Source: an uncultured Leptolinea sp. (GTDB taxonomy: Bacteria > Chloroflexota > Anaerolineae > Anaerolineales > Anaerolineaceae). Taken from it: a DNA stretch of 54,711 nt. The translations under genes were made by a program, and so were the position numbers. The notes under the pieces were generated by a model that saw only the letters and a list, made by a program, of their open reading frames with translations, ran no database searches and was not told where the DNA came from. The stretch is from positions 1 to 54,711 of the forward strand of contig CAIKMQ010000001.1 in NCBI GenBank assembly GCA_903828565.1. Reading direction: 5' to 3'. Positions 7,764 through 17,632 of this stretch are shown piece by piece; within the stretch, counting starts at the first letter, position 1, and each line of letters begins with the position of its first letter.

Positions 7764-9950
7764 ATGCAGAAGATAACAATAGAAACCTCGATTACTTTCG
7801 ATCTGCCCCGTCGGATCAAGCGCCTGGCAGATTTTGCCTACAATCTCTGGTGGATCTGGAATCCGGAAGCCATCCGCCTGTTTACTATGATTGATAAAGC
7901 CCTGTGGGAAGATGTCTACCACAACCCGATTGTCTTCCTGCGTGAAGTAGACCGTGCGAATTTGAATGCAGTGGTCAATAACCGCTTCTTTCTGGATGTT
8001 TATGACCGTGTTATGCGTACTTTTGACCAGTACATGCTGGGGAATCACACCTGGTTCAACCGGGAATATGCCCCATTGGAGGGGCAGCGCATTGCTTACT
8101 TTTCATTTGAATTTGGGCTGCATGAATCCATTCCAGTTTATGCCGGCGGCCTGGGGATCCTTTCCGGGGATCATCTGAAAGAAGCCAGCGATCTCGGCCT
8201 TCCCCTTGTGGGGGTCGGCTTCCTGTATACCCAGGGCTATTTTTCGCAGAAGATCACGGAAGACGGTTGGCAGGAAGCCCGCAACCAGATGCTGAAGCTG
8301 GAAAACCTGCCGGTGATGCCAATCAAAGATGAGAGCGGCCGTCAGTTGACCATCTCGGTGGATCTCACCGGGCGAAATGTTCTCGCGCGCTTGTGGCAGA
8401 TCCAGGTCGGACGGGTACCATTGATCATGTTGGATACCAATGTGGAAGAGAACTCGCTGCCAGACAGATCTTTGACTTCGCGTTTATACAGCAACGATCT
8501 GGATCTGAGGATCTCGCAGGAGATCCTGCTTGGTATCGGTGGGGTGCGTGCTTTACGCATGCTCGGTATCAAACCGGCTGCCTGGCATATGAACGAGGGA
8601 CATTCCGCATTCCTGACCCTGGAGAGGGTCCGTGAGATGATGGTTGATGGCAAATCTTTCGCCGAGGCAAGTGAGATCGTTCGAAAATCCAGCGTCTTCA
8701 CAACCCATACCCCGGTTCCAGCCGGAAATGATGAATTTGCGCTGTGGTTGATCGATAAATACTTCCCTGTTTACTGGCAGGAATTAGGTTTGGATAGAGA
8801 TCAGTTCATTGACCTCGCGCGCAATAAAGCCCGCTGGGGTGGCGATTCCTTCTCGATGCCCGTCCTGGCCATGCACCTTGCGGATTACCGCAATGGTGTA
8901 TCTGAATTGCACGGGCAGGTATCCAGAAAGATGTGGCATTACCTCTGGCCAGAGCGTAACGTAGAGGACGTGCCGATTTCACATGTTACCAATGGCATCC
9001 ACACTGGGACCTGGCTGGCACGCCGGCTGCGCGGGTTGTTTGATCGTTACCTGGCATCCGACTGGCTCGAAAGGTTGGATGACCCTTCTGTGTGGGATGA
9101 TATAGACAAGATACCGGATGGTGAATTCTGGCTGGTTCGCCGCCACCTCAAACGTAAGTTGATGGCGTACATCATGGAACGTTCCCGCAGGAACTGGATC
9201 ACGACCACCATCCACCCGGTGCAGATTATTGCCGGGGGCTCACTGCTGGATCCATACGCGTTGACGATCGGTTTTGCGCGCCGTTTTGCCACCTATAAAC
9301 GTGCCAACCTGATCCTGAGGGATATGGACCGTATTTTGAACCTGTTGAACCAACCCAATCATCCGGTGCAGATCATCTTTGCCGGTAAAGCCCACCCGGC
9401 AGATGAACCGGGCAAACTGCTTATTCAGGAAGTGTACCGGGCAGTGAAGAATGCCCAGAATGGCGGCCGGCTGGTTTTCCTTGAAGATTATGATATGAAT
9501 ATCGCGCGCTACCTGGTACAGGGTGTGGATATCTGGTTGAACACCCCCCGCCGGCCGAATGAAGCCTCCGGTACTTCCGGAGAGAAAGCAGCAATCAATG
9601 GGGTGCTCAACTTCTCTGTACTGGATGGCTGGTGGCGTGAGGGTTTCAACGGACACAACGGCTGGGCGATCGGAGACGACACAGAGTTCGATGACAACGA
9701 AGCTCAGGATGCGGCAGATGCGACCTCCCTGTATGACACGCTTGAAAAAGAGATCATACCCATGTACTACGACCAGCGCAGTGCCGATAACCTACCAGTG
9801 GAATGGGTAGCGAGGATGAAAGAATCGATCCGGACGATGATGCCGCAATTCTCCACCCGGCGCATGGTCAAAGAGTATATGACAGATCTATACCTGCCCG
9901 CGATGAAATCCGCTGATGCGGCAGGGATCAAATCAAAGAAAAAGGGATGA
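7764..9950 (+). CDS. glgP: Alpha-glucan (glycogen) phosphorylase, short form
   Basis: GT35 phosphorylase releasing glucose-1-phosphate from glycogen or maltodextrin; cytoplasmic and PLP-dependent. The 728 aa are shorter than the animal and E. coli type and match the archaeal/bacterial short form. The N-terminal region has FAYNLWWIWNPEA; YFSFEFGLHESIPVYAGGLG is the glucan/phosphate core; AWHMNEGHSAFL follows. The PLP site is in NEASGTSGEKAAINGVLNF with Lys608 as the probable Schiff-base lysine. The ATG at 7764 follows an A-rich stretch about 50 nt after pncB. The next gene overlaps its stop by 4 nt. Confidence 0.95.
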   Translation: MQKITIETSITFDLPRRIKRLADFAYNLWWIWNPEAIRLFTMIDKALWEDVYHNPIVFLREVDRANLNAVVNNRFFLDVYDRVMRTFDQYMLGNHTWFNREYAPLEGQRIAYFSFEFGLHESIPVYAGGLGILSGDHLKEASDLGLPLVGVGFLYTQGYFSQKITEDGWQEARNQMLKLENLPVMPIKDESGRQLTISVDLTGRNVLARLWQIQVGRVPLIMLDTNVEENSLPDRSLTSRLYSNDLDLRISQEILLGIGGVRALRMLGIKPAAWHMNEGHSAFLTLERVREMMVDGKSFAEASEIVRKSSVFTTHTPVPAGNDEFALWLIDKYFPVYWQELGLDRDQFIDLARNKARWGGDSFSMPVLAMHLADYRNGVSELHGQVSRKMWHYLWPERNVEDVPISHVTNGIHTGTWLARRLRGLFDRYLASDWLERLDDPSVWDDIDKIPDGEFWLVRRHLKRKLMAYIMERSRRNWITTTIHPVQIIAGGSLLDPYALTIGFARRFATYKRANLILRDMDRILNLLNQPNHPVQIIFAGKAHPADEPGKLLIQEVYRAVKNAQNGGRLVFLEDYDMNIARYLVQGVDIWLNTPRRPNEASGTSGEKAAINGVLNFSVLDGWWREGFNGHNGWAIGDDTEFDDNEAQDAADATSLYDTLEKEIIPMYYDQRSADNLPVEWVARMKESIRTMMPQFSTRRMVKEYMTDLYLPAMKSADAAGIKSKKKG

Positions 9951-10480
9951 CCATGGACTGGCTTATGGATGGTAGTGCCTGGCTAGGTGCCCTGTTCGTC
10001 TTTTTCATGCGGGTGCTGGATATGACCTGTGATACCCTGCGGGTATTATTTGTGGTTCGTGGCAAGAAAAAATTATCCTGGGTGCTGGGCTTTATTCAAA
10101 GTTCGGTCTTCGTCATTGCCATCAGCCAGGTGCTTACTCATCTCTCGAACCCGCTGACAGTCATCGGGTATGCTTCAGGCTTTGCCACCGGGAACGTGGT
10201 CGGCATGTACATCGAGGAATACTTAGCCATCGGCCATACATCCATCCGGGTGGTGAGTTCACATCTTGGGGCACTGGTTGCCGAAAAACTGCGTGAAGGC
10301 GGCTTTGCTGTCACAGAGATTCCTGCCCGAGGTAAGGATGGCAGCGTCACTGTATTGAACATCTCTGTCAGACGGAAAGATGTCGATAGGGTGGATACCA
10401 TCATCCTGGAGGCAGACCCGGAAGCATTCGTCACCACTGAAGATTTGCGGCCGCTGCGCCGCGGATTCTGGCGATCATAG
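9947..10480 (+). CDS. DUF2179/DUF5698 (UPF0316) membrane protein
   Basis: A 177-aa protein with three likely membrane helices (about 10-28, 45-62 and 68-90; the second is FIQSSVFVIAISQVL), followed by a soluble C-terminal domain of about 80 residues with the DUF2179 pattern (VTEIPARGKDGSVTVLNISV, then RRKDVDRVDTIILEADPEAF). No function is established for the family. The start overlaps the glgP stop (ATGA); an ATG two codons later is the alternative. The next gene starts 18 nt after its stop. Confidence 0.85.
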   Translation: MTMDWLMDGSAWLGALFVFFMRVLDMTCDTLRVLFVVRGKKKLSWVLGFIQSSVFVIAISQVLTHLSNPLTVIGYASGFATGNVVGMYIEEYLAIGHTSIRVVSSHLGALVAEKLREGGFAVTEIPARGKDGSVTVLNISVRRKDVDRVDTIILEADPEAFVTTEDLRPLRRGFWRS

Positions 10481-10498
10481 ACCGAAAGACGATTCCCC

Positions 10499-11800
10499 AT
10501 GTCTGCAGCGCATCACACCCGGCAAAGTAGAACAGCAGCGGTTTTGCTCTTTTTACTGGCTGCCTTCAACCTGGTTAGCTGCGCTTCAAGATCATCCGCG
10601 GATGTTCCACCCCTGACGGTGGATCAACAGGTGGCAACACAGCTGGCAGAGGTTCAGGCCACCCAGGAAGCTAACCTGGCGCTGACCCCAACCATTTCAC
10701 CACCCACTCCGACCGCAACACCGTTTGTCTTGCAGAATCCCATCACTGCAACCGTCTGGCAGGCAGACCCGGTGGTAGCAATTCTCCTCTACCACCGCTA
10801 CATCCCGATCGATAAAACGAATGATTCACGCATGAAAATGCAATTAAGCGATTTTCGTGGTCAGTTGGACCAGCTATATGCGGCCGGGTTTGTGCAGGTG
10901 TCTCTTGAAGACTGGCTTGCCGGTAAATTGGATGTGCCGCAGGGGAAGCGCCCGGTGATCATTACTTTTGATGATCTTTTCTTCGCGGATCAGGTCTATA
11001 TTATGGAAGATGGAACACCATCAGAGAGGTCCGGCCTGGGTGTGATGTGGCAGGTATATCAGGAGCACCCGGATTTTGGTTTCAAACCGGCGCTGTTCTC
11101 GAATATGGGGGATAAGTATTACGGCAATGTGATCCGCGGTGACTGGTTCTACGTGGAAACCGGCTGGCAGGACAGCCTGGCGCGGGTAATCGCTTGGTGT
11201 ATTGAACACGGTGCTCTGGTGTATAACCATTTTTACACTCACCCATCCCTGCCAAAGTTATCCCCTGCCCAGATTGAATGGGAAATGCGCACCAATGATG
11301 AGGAGATCCAAAAATTCCTGACACGCGCTGAAAAGCCGGAACTGGCAGCGGTGAGTGCGAATATTATTTCGCTCACCTATGGGGAATGGCCGAATAGTTC
11401 AGGCGGGAGGAAAACGATTCTGGATTATGTATCACCGCTGGGGAAACCAGTGATAGCGGTCGTGGAAGCCGAACCGTATTACACGCATAGCCTCTTGACG
11501 CTGGCACCGTACGCAGCCGACTTTACACCTTACCATATCCCGCGGGTGGAAGGGCAGCAGGAGAATATTGATGCCCTGATTGCGGATCTGGCTTCCATCC
11601 CTGCCGCGGGTTCCTGTCAGTTGAACAACCCTACCCCTGAGCGGTTAACAGACCCCGAGTATGTTCAGAGCATCATCGCTCAGTCGATCGCTCAAGGCCT
11701 ATGCGGGCAGGGTATCTACGCTGTCGCGGGGATGGTCTTTGACGCAAGAAGTGGGAATGTTGTCCAGGTGAAGCTCCCGGATTATCCGCGGGAGTATTGA
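10499..11800 (+). CDS. Polysaccharide-deacetylase-like lipoprotein
   Basis: A 433-aa predicted lipoprotein with a leader ending LVSC (around residue 28) and a linker rich in Thr/Pro (TPTISPPTPTATPF). The domain resembles NodB-type deacetylases: AILLYHRYIP, VIITFDDLFF with the paired Asp residues, and YNHFYTHPSL, whose His-x3-His matches the metal-binding motif. These enzymes remove acetyl groups from cell-wall or extracellular glycans; the substrate here cannot be told. The C-terminal third is less typical. Confidence 0.8.
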   Translation: MSAAHHTRQSRTAAVLLFLLAAFNLVSCASRSSADVPPLTVDQQVATQLAEVQATQEANLALTPTISPPTPTATPFVLQNPITATVWQADPVVAILLYHRYIPIDKTNDSRMKMQLSDFRGQLDQLYAAGFVQVSLEDWLAGKLDVPQGKRPVIITFDDLFFADQVYIMEDGTPSERSGLGVMWQVYQEHPDFGFKPALFSNMGDKYYGNVIRGDWFYVETGWQDSLARVIAWCIEHGALVYNHFYTHPSLPKLSPAQIEWEMRTNDEEIQKFLTRAEKPELAAVSANIISLTYGEWPNSSGGRKTILDYVSPLGKPVIAVVEAEPYYTHSLLTLAPYAADFTPYHIPRVEGQQENIDALIADLASIPAAGSCQLNNPTPERLTDPEYVQSIIAQSIAQGLCGQGIYAVAGMVFDARSGNVVQVKLPDYPREY

Positions 11801-11886
11801 TTGGGACCAGGATATAAAGAAGGTATTCACCGGCTGGCGTACCATCTGCGCTGCTGGAGTGTTATTTAATTCAGGAAAGGAATCCT

Positions 11887-13557
11887 ATGTCGCAATATGA
11901 TCTGAAATCGTTGAAATTACCCAAGCTGACCGGTCAGTCATTGAAGCTATTCGCAGCCGCAGCCGAGAGCCCCACTCTCCAGGGAGCCTTGTTGCCTTCC
12001 TTGCTGGAAAACGGAGGCATCCCTTTTTTGCGCCAGTTACTTATTACGGAACCGCCAACTTATTACCCCAAAGCCACGCCGCTAAAAGAATACCGCCGGG
12101 AGGAATTCAAACCCTCTAAGGACGGAAAGCCGGCAGGGCTGCCCTTTAATACCATGATGGACTACGCCAAAGCCTACCGCAATGGCAGTACCACTCCACT
12201 GGCAGTTGCAGAAAAGATCTTGGCTGCCATTCGTGCCAGCGAGACAGCCGATGCGGACCTGAAATTATTCATTGCTGTTTATAAAGAAGATGTTCTGGCA
12301 CAGGCGAAAGCTTCCACCGAACGGTTTGCAAAGAAGAAACCGCTCAGCCTGCTGGATGGTGTGCCGGTGGCTGTCAAAGATGAAGTGGACATGCTGCCTT
12401 ACCCGACGACAGTCGGTACACGTTTTCTGGGGAACAAACCCGCGGCGAAAGACGCTGAAGTTGTGGCCAGGCTGCGCGCAGCTGGTGCGTTGCTTGTAGG
12501 AAAGACCAATATGCATGAGATCGGGATCAACCCGAATGCTTATAACGATGCCTTTGGTGCGGTACGGAACCCATATGACCCCGCCTGCGATCCCGGTGGA
12601 AGCTCCAGCGGCAGCGCTGCCTCTGTTGCTGCGGGGATCGTCCCGGCAGCCATTGGCGCGGATGGGGGTGGTTCCATCCGCATACCTGCTTCTCTCTGCG
12701 GAATTGTCGGCCTCAAGGCTACCTTTGGCCGCATCAGCGAGAACGGTGCCGCACCGCTGTGTTGGTCAGTCGGACACCTGGGGCCATTGACTGCCAGCGT
12801 AGAAGATACAGCCATGGTGTATTCTGTGATCGCTGGCGAAGATGCCACGGAGCCAAATACCCTGGGCCAGCCCCCGGTGACCGTGCTGGATTGGGACAAG
12901 GCGGACCTGAAAGGCCTGACCGCGGGAATCTATTCGGAATGGTTCGAGCATGCCGACCCGGAAGTGGTACGCATCAACCTTGAGCTGGTGGAGAAATTGA
13001 AGAAGCGCGGTTTGATCGTTAAGGAGATTACGATACCAGAGCTGAACGCAACCCGTGTGGCGCACGCTGTCACCATCCTGTCTGAAATGGCGGTCTGCAT
13101 GCGGAAGCATTCCGGCAGCCGTAAGCAGCAGGGGGCGGCAGTACGCCTGACACTGGTGATCGGTGAAGTACTGTCTGCCATGGATTACCTCCAGGCGCAG
13201 CGTATGCGCACCCGCGCGATGGCAAATTTCAACAAGGTGCTGTCAGAAGTAGATATGATCCTGACCCCTGCCACAGCGCGCACATCACAGCCTGTGCCGG
13301 CGGGAGGTTATACGGATGGCTGGTCTGACCTGTCACTGGATACCGAAATGATGCGCTTTATTATTCCCGGCAACCTGCTGGGGTTACCCGCAATTAGTTT
13401 CCCCTCGGGGTACGATTCGCGTGGTATGCCAGTTGGGATGCAGGCGATTGGCAGGCATTGGGAGGAGCATGTGCTTCTGCGCGTAGCCTATAATGCAGAA
13501 AAGGAAGTACAGCGCCAGCTGCCACGGCAGTATTACGGTAAACAGGTTGCTCCGTAA
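11887..13557 (+). CDS. Amidase (amidase signature family)
   Basis: A 556-aa amidase-signature enzyme with the Ser-cisSer-Lys triad: Lys near 164 in PVAVKDEVDM, the Ser/Gly-rich loop GGSSSGSAAS (about 236-245), and the nucleophile in GADGGGSIRIPASLCG (about 262). An extra N-terminal segment of roughly 110 residues precedes the core. The family includes GatA and many amide hydrolases; with no gatB or gatC nearby, a stand-alone amidase of unknown substrate is more likely. A ribosome-binding site (AGGAAAGGA) precedes the ATG, and a strong terminator follows the stop. Confidence 0.9.
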   Translation: MSQYDLKSLKLPKLTGQSLKLFAAAAESPTLQGALLPSLLENGGIPFLRQLLITEPPTYYPKATPLKEYRREEFKPSKDGKPAGLPFNTMMDYAKAYRNGSTTPLAVAEKILAAIRASETADADLKLFIAVYKEDVLAQAKASTERFAKKKPLSLLDGVPVAVKDEVDMLPYPTTVGTRFLGNKPAAKDAEVVARLRAAGALLVGKTNMHEIGINPNAYNDAFGAVRNPYDPACDPGGSSSGSAASVAAGIVPAAIGADGGGSIRIPASLCGIVGLKATFGRISENGAAPLCWSVGHLGPLTASVEDTAMVYSVIAGEDATEPNTLGQPPVTVLDWDKADLKGLTAGIYSEWFEHADPEVVRINLELVEKLKKRGLIVKEITIPELNATRVAHAVTILSEMAVCMRKHSGSRKQQGAAVRLTLVIGEVLSAMDYLQAQRMRTRAMANFNKVLSEVDMILTPATARTSQPVPAGGYTDGWSDLSLDTEMMRFIIPGNLLGLPAISFPSGYDSRGMPVGMQAIGRHWEEHVLLRVAYNAEKEVQRQLPRQYYGKQVAP

Positions 13558-13583
13558 TAAAAAATATCTGGTAGAAATGCAGA

Positions 13584-13617
13584 AGCACCCGCGGTATCCG
13601 CGGGTGCTTTTCTCTTT
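13584..13617 (+). terminator. Rho-independent terminator after the amidase gene
   Basis: Perfect 11-bp stem AGCACCCGCGG / CCGCGGGTGCT with loop TAT (13584-13608), followed by the T-rich run TTTCTCTTTT. It lies 27 nt after the amidase stop and separates that gene from the large surface-protein gene. Confidence 0.93.
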
Positions 13618-13672
13618 TGAGAGCAAATGTGCTGGTCTTATTCTTGCACCCATAAGGCTCTGAGGAGTCGCC

Positions 13673-16600
13673 ATGAACAAACCATCCCCATTCCGCTATC
13701 TGCTGCTCATCTTTCCGCTCATCGCGGTACTTGCGCTGGGATATTTCATCTATAACCAGTTCGCAAAGATGGCAGGGCAGGAAGAGTTTTCTCTGCCTAT
13801 CCCCGGCCAGGTGACACCAGCTGAGGAGCAGGACCTTTCCCTTTACCAGCAGGCAGTGGATCAGGCTGTTGATGTCTTAAAACAGGCCGACCCAGGATTT
13901 GTGCTTTACCAGCCGCGAGTTACCAGTGTGGAAACATCAGCGGATGGCGCGAAAGCCCTCATCTGGCTCGAATCACTGGACCCGGAAACTGGTGAGGTGA
14001 TGGCGCGTGAACCTGAACTGGCTGTGGCGGATATCAACCCGGATGGGCAGAAAGGCACACCCGCTGAATGGAATATCACCCTGCCGTATGACGCAGGGTA
14101 TGCGGAAAGCCTTCAATCCATACCCGGTTCACTGCTGGGTGAAGATGGCGTTCAACGCTACCAGAAACAGATTGCTGAGCCAAAGGTGACCGCAAAATTC
14201 GGTGGATATTACCTGCCCTGGGCAGCAGGGCTTTCAAAGAAGCTTACCTGGAGTATCAGCCATACATCCTGTGCCAATAATGCCTGCTATTACGCTTATG
14301 ATTTCGCGGATGGCACCATGTTCCCCCTGCTGGCTGCGAAAGGCGGCAAGGTCTTCGCCGCACAGTGGACTTGCTCCAATGGTTCCACCAGTTGCACCAA
14401 TTACATCATCCTGCAGGATGACAGCACGACCCCAACCACCTACCAGATCTACTATCACCTGGCCAATTCATCCATCCCCGCCGCGCTGCGGGTGAAGGGT
14501 GCCCAGGTGAGCCGCGGGCAGTTCATTGGTAATGTGGATGATACCGGCGCCAGCACGGCGCACCACCTGCACTTCATGGTGCACGCCAGCACCTACGGTT
14601 ACTGGGGGCAGGCGGTGGATATCACCTTCCGCGATGTATCGATCAATTATGACCCGGTAACACAGGGAGGCCGGCCGCGCCTGCCTTCGGAAGCCAGCCA
14701 GTACGGCGGGCAGGGTCAGTATTCGTATGTTTCAGGGAATATCCCTGCCAATGCACCGACCGGCAGCCTGAGCTTGCCGCAGGAAGGTGCCACCTTCACC
14801 AGCAACACACTGGTGGTTGCAGGCACAGCTCAGGATGACAACAAGATCGCCAAGATACAGCCGCTTGCCTATTACGCGGATGCCTGGCATGAGATCGGTA
14901 CGGCGGTTTCAGCTTCTCCCTTCTCCATCCCGATCGATATGTGCGCGGCATCCGCTACCCTACCGGACGGACCGATCGCCATTGCGGTAGCCATTTATGA
15001 TGTCGACGGCAACCAGTCCTACAACCTCACCGGTTTCAGGGGAATCACAAAGAGTTATTCCTGCGGGCAGGCGGCTGTTGTGCAGCCCTGTTCTGTAACG
15101 GCTGATCAGGTGGCATTTTTCAGCCAGCCCAATTACACGGGTGTCTGCAAGGTTTATAACACGGTGGACATTGGCAACCGCGGCTCCATGGGCGGATTTT
15201 CAGGGTATGATGCCGCTTCGGTCCTCGTAGGCAGCAATTCACAGGCGACAATCTGGGGCAAGGATGCCTACCTAGGCCGGGCGGAAACCTTTATCAGTTC
15301 AGACCCGGACCTGCGCGATAACCTGCTTAACCAGGGAGTCTTCAACTCGTTCAAAGTGCGGGCAAAATCCAATGCGCCGGCGGCTCCCACCCTGTCTTAC
15401 CCTGCCAGCGGCGCGACATTTACAACAGCTGACAGCCTGATCCTTAGCTGGGCAAACCGTGGCTGGGCAGATGAGTTCCAGGCCGTGCTCAGCGGTAGTA
15501 ACGGGTTCACCACCCGTACCACCGAGTGGATGCAGGATCAGTCCTGGAACCCGGGCAGCCTGCCTGCCGGCAGTTATACCTGGAAAGTGACTGCGCGGAA
15601 TTCAGCCAATGGGCTGAGTAGTGCGGCTGTCAGCGGGACATTCACTGTTACGGCTGCAGCCAGCCCGGCAGCCGCCGCTTTCACCGCTCCGTGGATGGAT
15701 ACGGTCGAATCCGGCATGAATGGCTGGATATCCACCGGGTTATGGAAGCAATCCACCGCTCGATCTAGCAGCCCGACGCATTCCTGGAATTATGGCGAAA
15801 CGGTCAGCAGTGTCACCCAATATGCCACAGGCGGGCGCGGCACATTGACCTCACCGGGAATCGTGATCCCCGATGGCAGCTATTACCTGAAGTTCAATTA
15901 CCGCTACAAAACTGAAAGCGCGCAGCGTTTCTGGGATCAACGCTGGGTGCAGGTTTCAAAGGACGGTGGGCCGTTCGAGAATCTCTACCAGCTGACAGAC
16001 GATCCCTCCGGTTACTGGCTGGGCAGTCCTGCCATCAGCCTGCAGTCGTATGCCGGCAGCACCATCCGCCTGCGTTTCTTCTTCGATACCGTGGATACGC
16101 ACCTGAATACCGGTGACGGTTGGTTTGTGGATAATATCAGCGTGGATTCCACTGGCCTGGCTGGCGGTTGTAATGAGCCGGCTGTGAATGATACGCCATC
16201 CCAGGCAACCAGCCTGACCATCGGCGGCAGCGTAGCCGGGGATATTTGCGCCGCGGGTGATGTGGATTATTTCAAAGTGACCGTCACTGCTGGGCAAACG
16301 CTCACCTTTGATGTGGATGCAAAGACGGTCGGCTCAGCGCTCGACCCGTACCTCTATCTACTCGATCCGACCGGGCGGATTACTCTGGCAGAAAGTGATG
16401 ATGAAGTCGCTTTCAAGGTCAAAGACTCATTGCTCTATTACACTTTCCCGCAGGCAGGGACGTACCTGCTCAAGCTGAAAGCCTGGGATCACCCGATGGT
16501 GGGCGGCGCGGAGTACTTCTACTTGCTGCGGGTATACGCAGACACCACCGCTCCTTCGGCAACGATGATCTACCCTGCCAGCGGTACCCTGCTGCCCAAC

Positions 16601-17584
16601 GCGCCGGTATCCGTGCGCGTCAGTACGGCGGATGGTGATGACGGCAGCGGCATCTCTCATGTGAACTTCTTCTGGCACGATCATGACTGGGTGACCGGGA
16701 AATGGGAAGCAATCGGTGAAGATTGGGATGCCTCGGACGGCTGGGGTGTGAGCTTTGATCCGACTGCTGAGACAGCAGGGACGAAAGGCGCGCTCTTTGC
16801 CCAGGTATTTGACGGATCAGGCAATCGCGCCAGCGCTGTCAGCTGGAGCATTGGCACAGACCCGACACAGGCTGCTCCGGCACTACCTACTACCACCCTG
16901 CTGGCTCTTCCGGCAACAACGAATATCAATACCATCCTGCTGCAGTGGAACGTGGTGGATGCCAGCAGCACGCTGGCAGCTTACGAGTTCCAGATACAGG
17001 AAAATGGCGGCAGCTGGGTGGACTGGCAACCAACAGGCGGGACTAAACCTGCGGACAGATATGCCTGGTTCATCGGTGTACCGGGCCGTGCTTACGGGTT
17101 CCGTATGCGGGCTGTGGATGCCGCCGGCGGGAAGGAAGAATATCCCGCAGCCGCTGAAGCTGTCATTTCATTAGACGCGTGCTCATCCGGCAGCGATACG
17201 CTGGAACCGGACGGGCTTGCCACGGATCATCAAGCACTGTTTGTGAGCGACCCGCGTATCGAACGGGTTTTCTGCGGGCAGCTGGATGAAGACTGGTACA
17301 CGTTCACAGCTACAGCGGGCGAGATGTACTTCATCAACGGCTTACCTCTTTCTGCAGCAACCGGGGTGGTCATCACCCTCTATGATGCTGCCGGTTCACC
17401 CGTAGCTGAAAAATTCCCGGCTGAATTGGGAGCGCCTTCCGTCCTGCGGTGGATCGCTCCGGCTTCAGGTACATACACCATCCGCATGCGCAACTTCAAC
17501 CCGCTGCTTGCCGGTGACGGCGTGGATTACCAGGCTTGGGTGGATCAGGGTGTGCAGTACTACCTGCCGATGGTCAACCCGTAA
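13673..17584 (+). CDS. Very large surface protein with M23-type peptidase domain and beta-sandwich repeats
   Basis: A 1303-aa protein with an N-terminal membrane anchor (about 8-28) and an extracellular remainder. An M23/LytM-like domain spans about 165-345: SISHTS, YYAYDFADGT, GGKVFAA and HHLHFMVH (about 297-304, the His-x-His metal motif). The usual His four residues before the Asp is Tyr (YYAYD), so the first ligand is probably the His about 13 residues upstream. Then come an Ig-like domain, a beta/gamma-crystallin-like segment (VAFFSQPNYTGVCKVYN, about 480-560), an Ig/FN3-like domain, a jelly-roll-like region (about 675-825), a pre-peptidase C-terminal (PPC) domain starting near 835, further Ig/FN3 domains and a second PPC domain near the C-terminus. 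Likely a cell-wall or surface hydrolase/adhesin. Ribosome-binding site GAGGAG. Confidence 0.8.
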   Translation: MNKPSPFRYLLLIFPLIAVLALGYFIYNQFAKMAGQEEFSLPIPGQVTPAEEQDLSLYQQAVDQAVDVLKQADPGFVLYQPRVTSVETSADGAKALIWLESLDPETGEVMAREPELAVADINPDGQKGTPAEWNITLPYDAGYAESLQSIPGSLLGEDGVQRYQKQIAEPKVTAKFGGYYLPWAAGLSKKLTWSISHTSCANNACYYAYDFADGTMFPLLAAKGGKVFAAQWTCSNGSTSCTNYIILQDDSTTPTTYQIYYHLANSSIPAALRVKGAQVSRGQFIGNVDDTGASTAHHLHFMVHASTYGYWGQAVDITFRDVSINYDPVTQGGRPRLPSEASQYGGQGQYSYVSGNIPANAPTGSLSLPQEGATFTSNTLVVAGTAQDDNKIAKIQPLAYYADAWHEIGTAVSASPFSIPIDMCAASATLPDGPIAIAVAIYDVDGNQSYNLTGFRGITKSYSCGQAAVVQPCSVTADQVAFFSQPNYTGVCKVYNTVDIGNRGSMGGFSGYDAASVLVGSNSQATIWGKDAYLGRAETFISSDPDLRDNLLNQGVFNSFKVRAKSNAPAAPTLSYPASGATFTTADSLILSWANRGWADEFQAVLSGSNGFTTRTTEWMQDQSWNPGSLPAGSYTWKVTARNSANGLSSAAVSGTFTVTAAASPAAAAFTAPWMDTVESGMNGWISTGLWKQSTARSSSPTHSWNYGETVSSVTQYATGGRGTLTSPGIVIPDGSYYLKFNYRYKTESAQRFWDQRWVQVSKDGGPFENLYQLTDDPSGYWLGSPAISLQSYAGSTIRLRFFFDTVDTHLNTGDGWFVDNISVDSTGLAGGCNEPAVNDTPSQATSLTIGGSVAGDICAAGDVDYFKVTVTAGQTLTFDVDAKTVGSALDPYLYLLDPTGRITLAESDDEVAFKVKDSLLYYTFPQAGTYLLKLKAWDHPMVGGAEYFYLLRVYADTTAPSATMIYPASGTLLPNAPVSVRVSTADGDDGSGISHVNFFWHDHDWVTGKWEAIGEDWDASDGWGVSFDPTAETAGTKGALFAQVFDGSGNRASAVSWSIGTDPTQAAPALPTTTLLALPATTNINTILLQWNVVDASSTLAAYEFQIQENGGSWVDWQPTGGTKPADRYAWFIGVPGRAYGFRMRAVDAAGGKEEYPAAAEAVISLDACSSGSDTLEPDGLATDHQALFVSDPRIERVFCGQLDEDWYTFTATAGEMYFINGLPLSAATGVVITLYDAAGSPVAEKFPAELGAPSVLRWIAPASGTYTIRMRNFNPLLAGDGVDYQAWVDQGVQYYLPMVNP

Positions 17585-17632
17585 AGCGGGTTAGCAGCTG
17601 GTAGCACATGGTAGAATTGCACATCTTACCTA

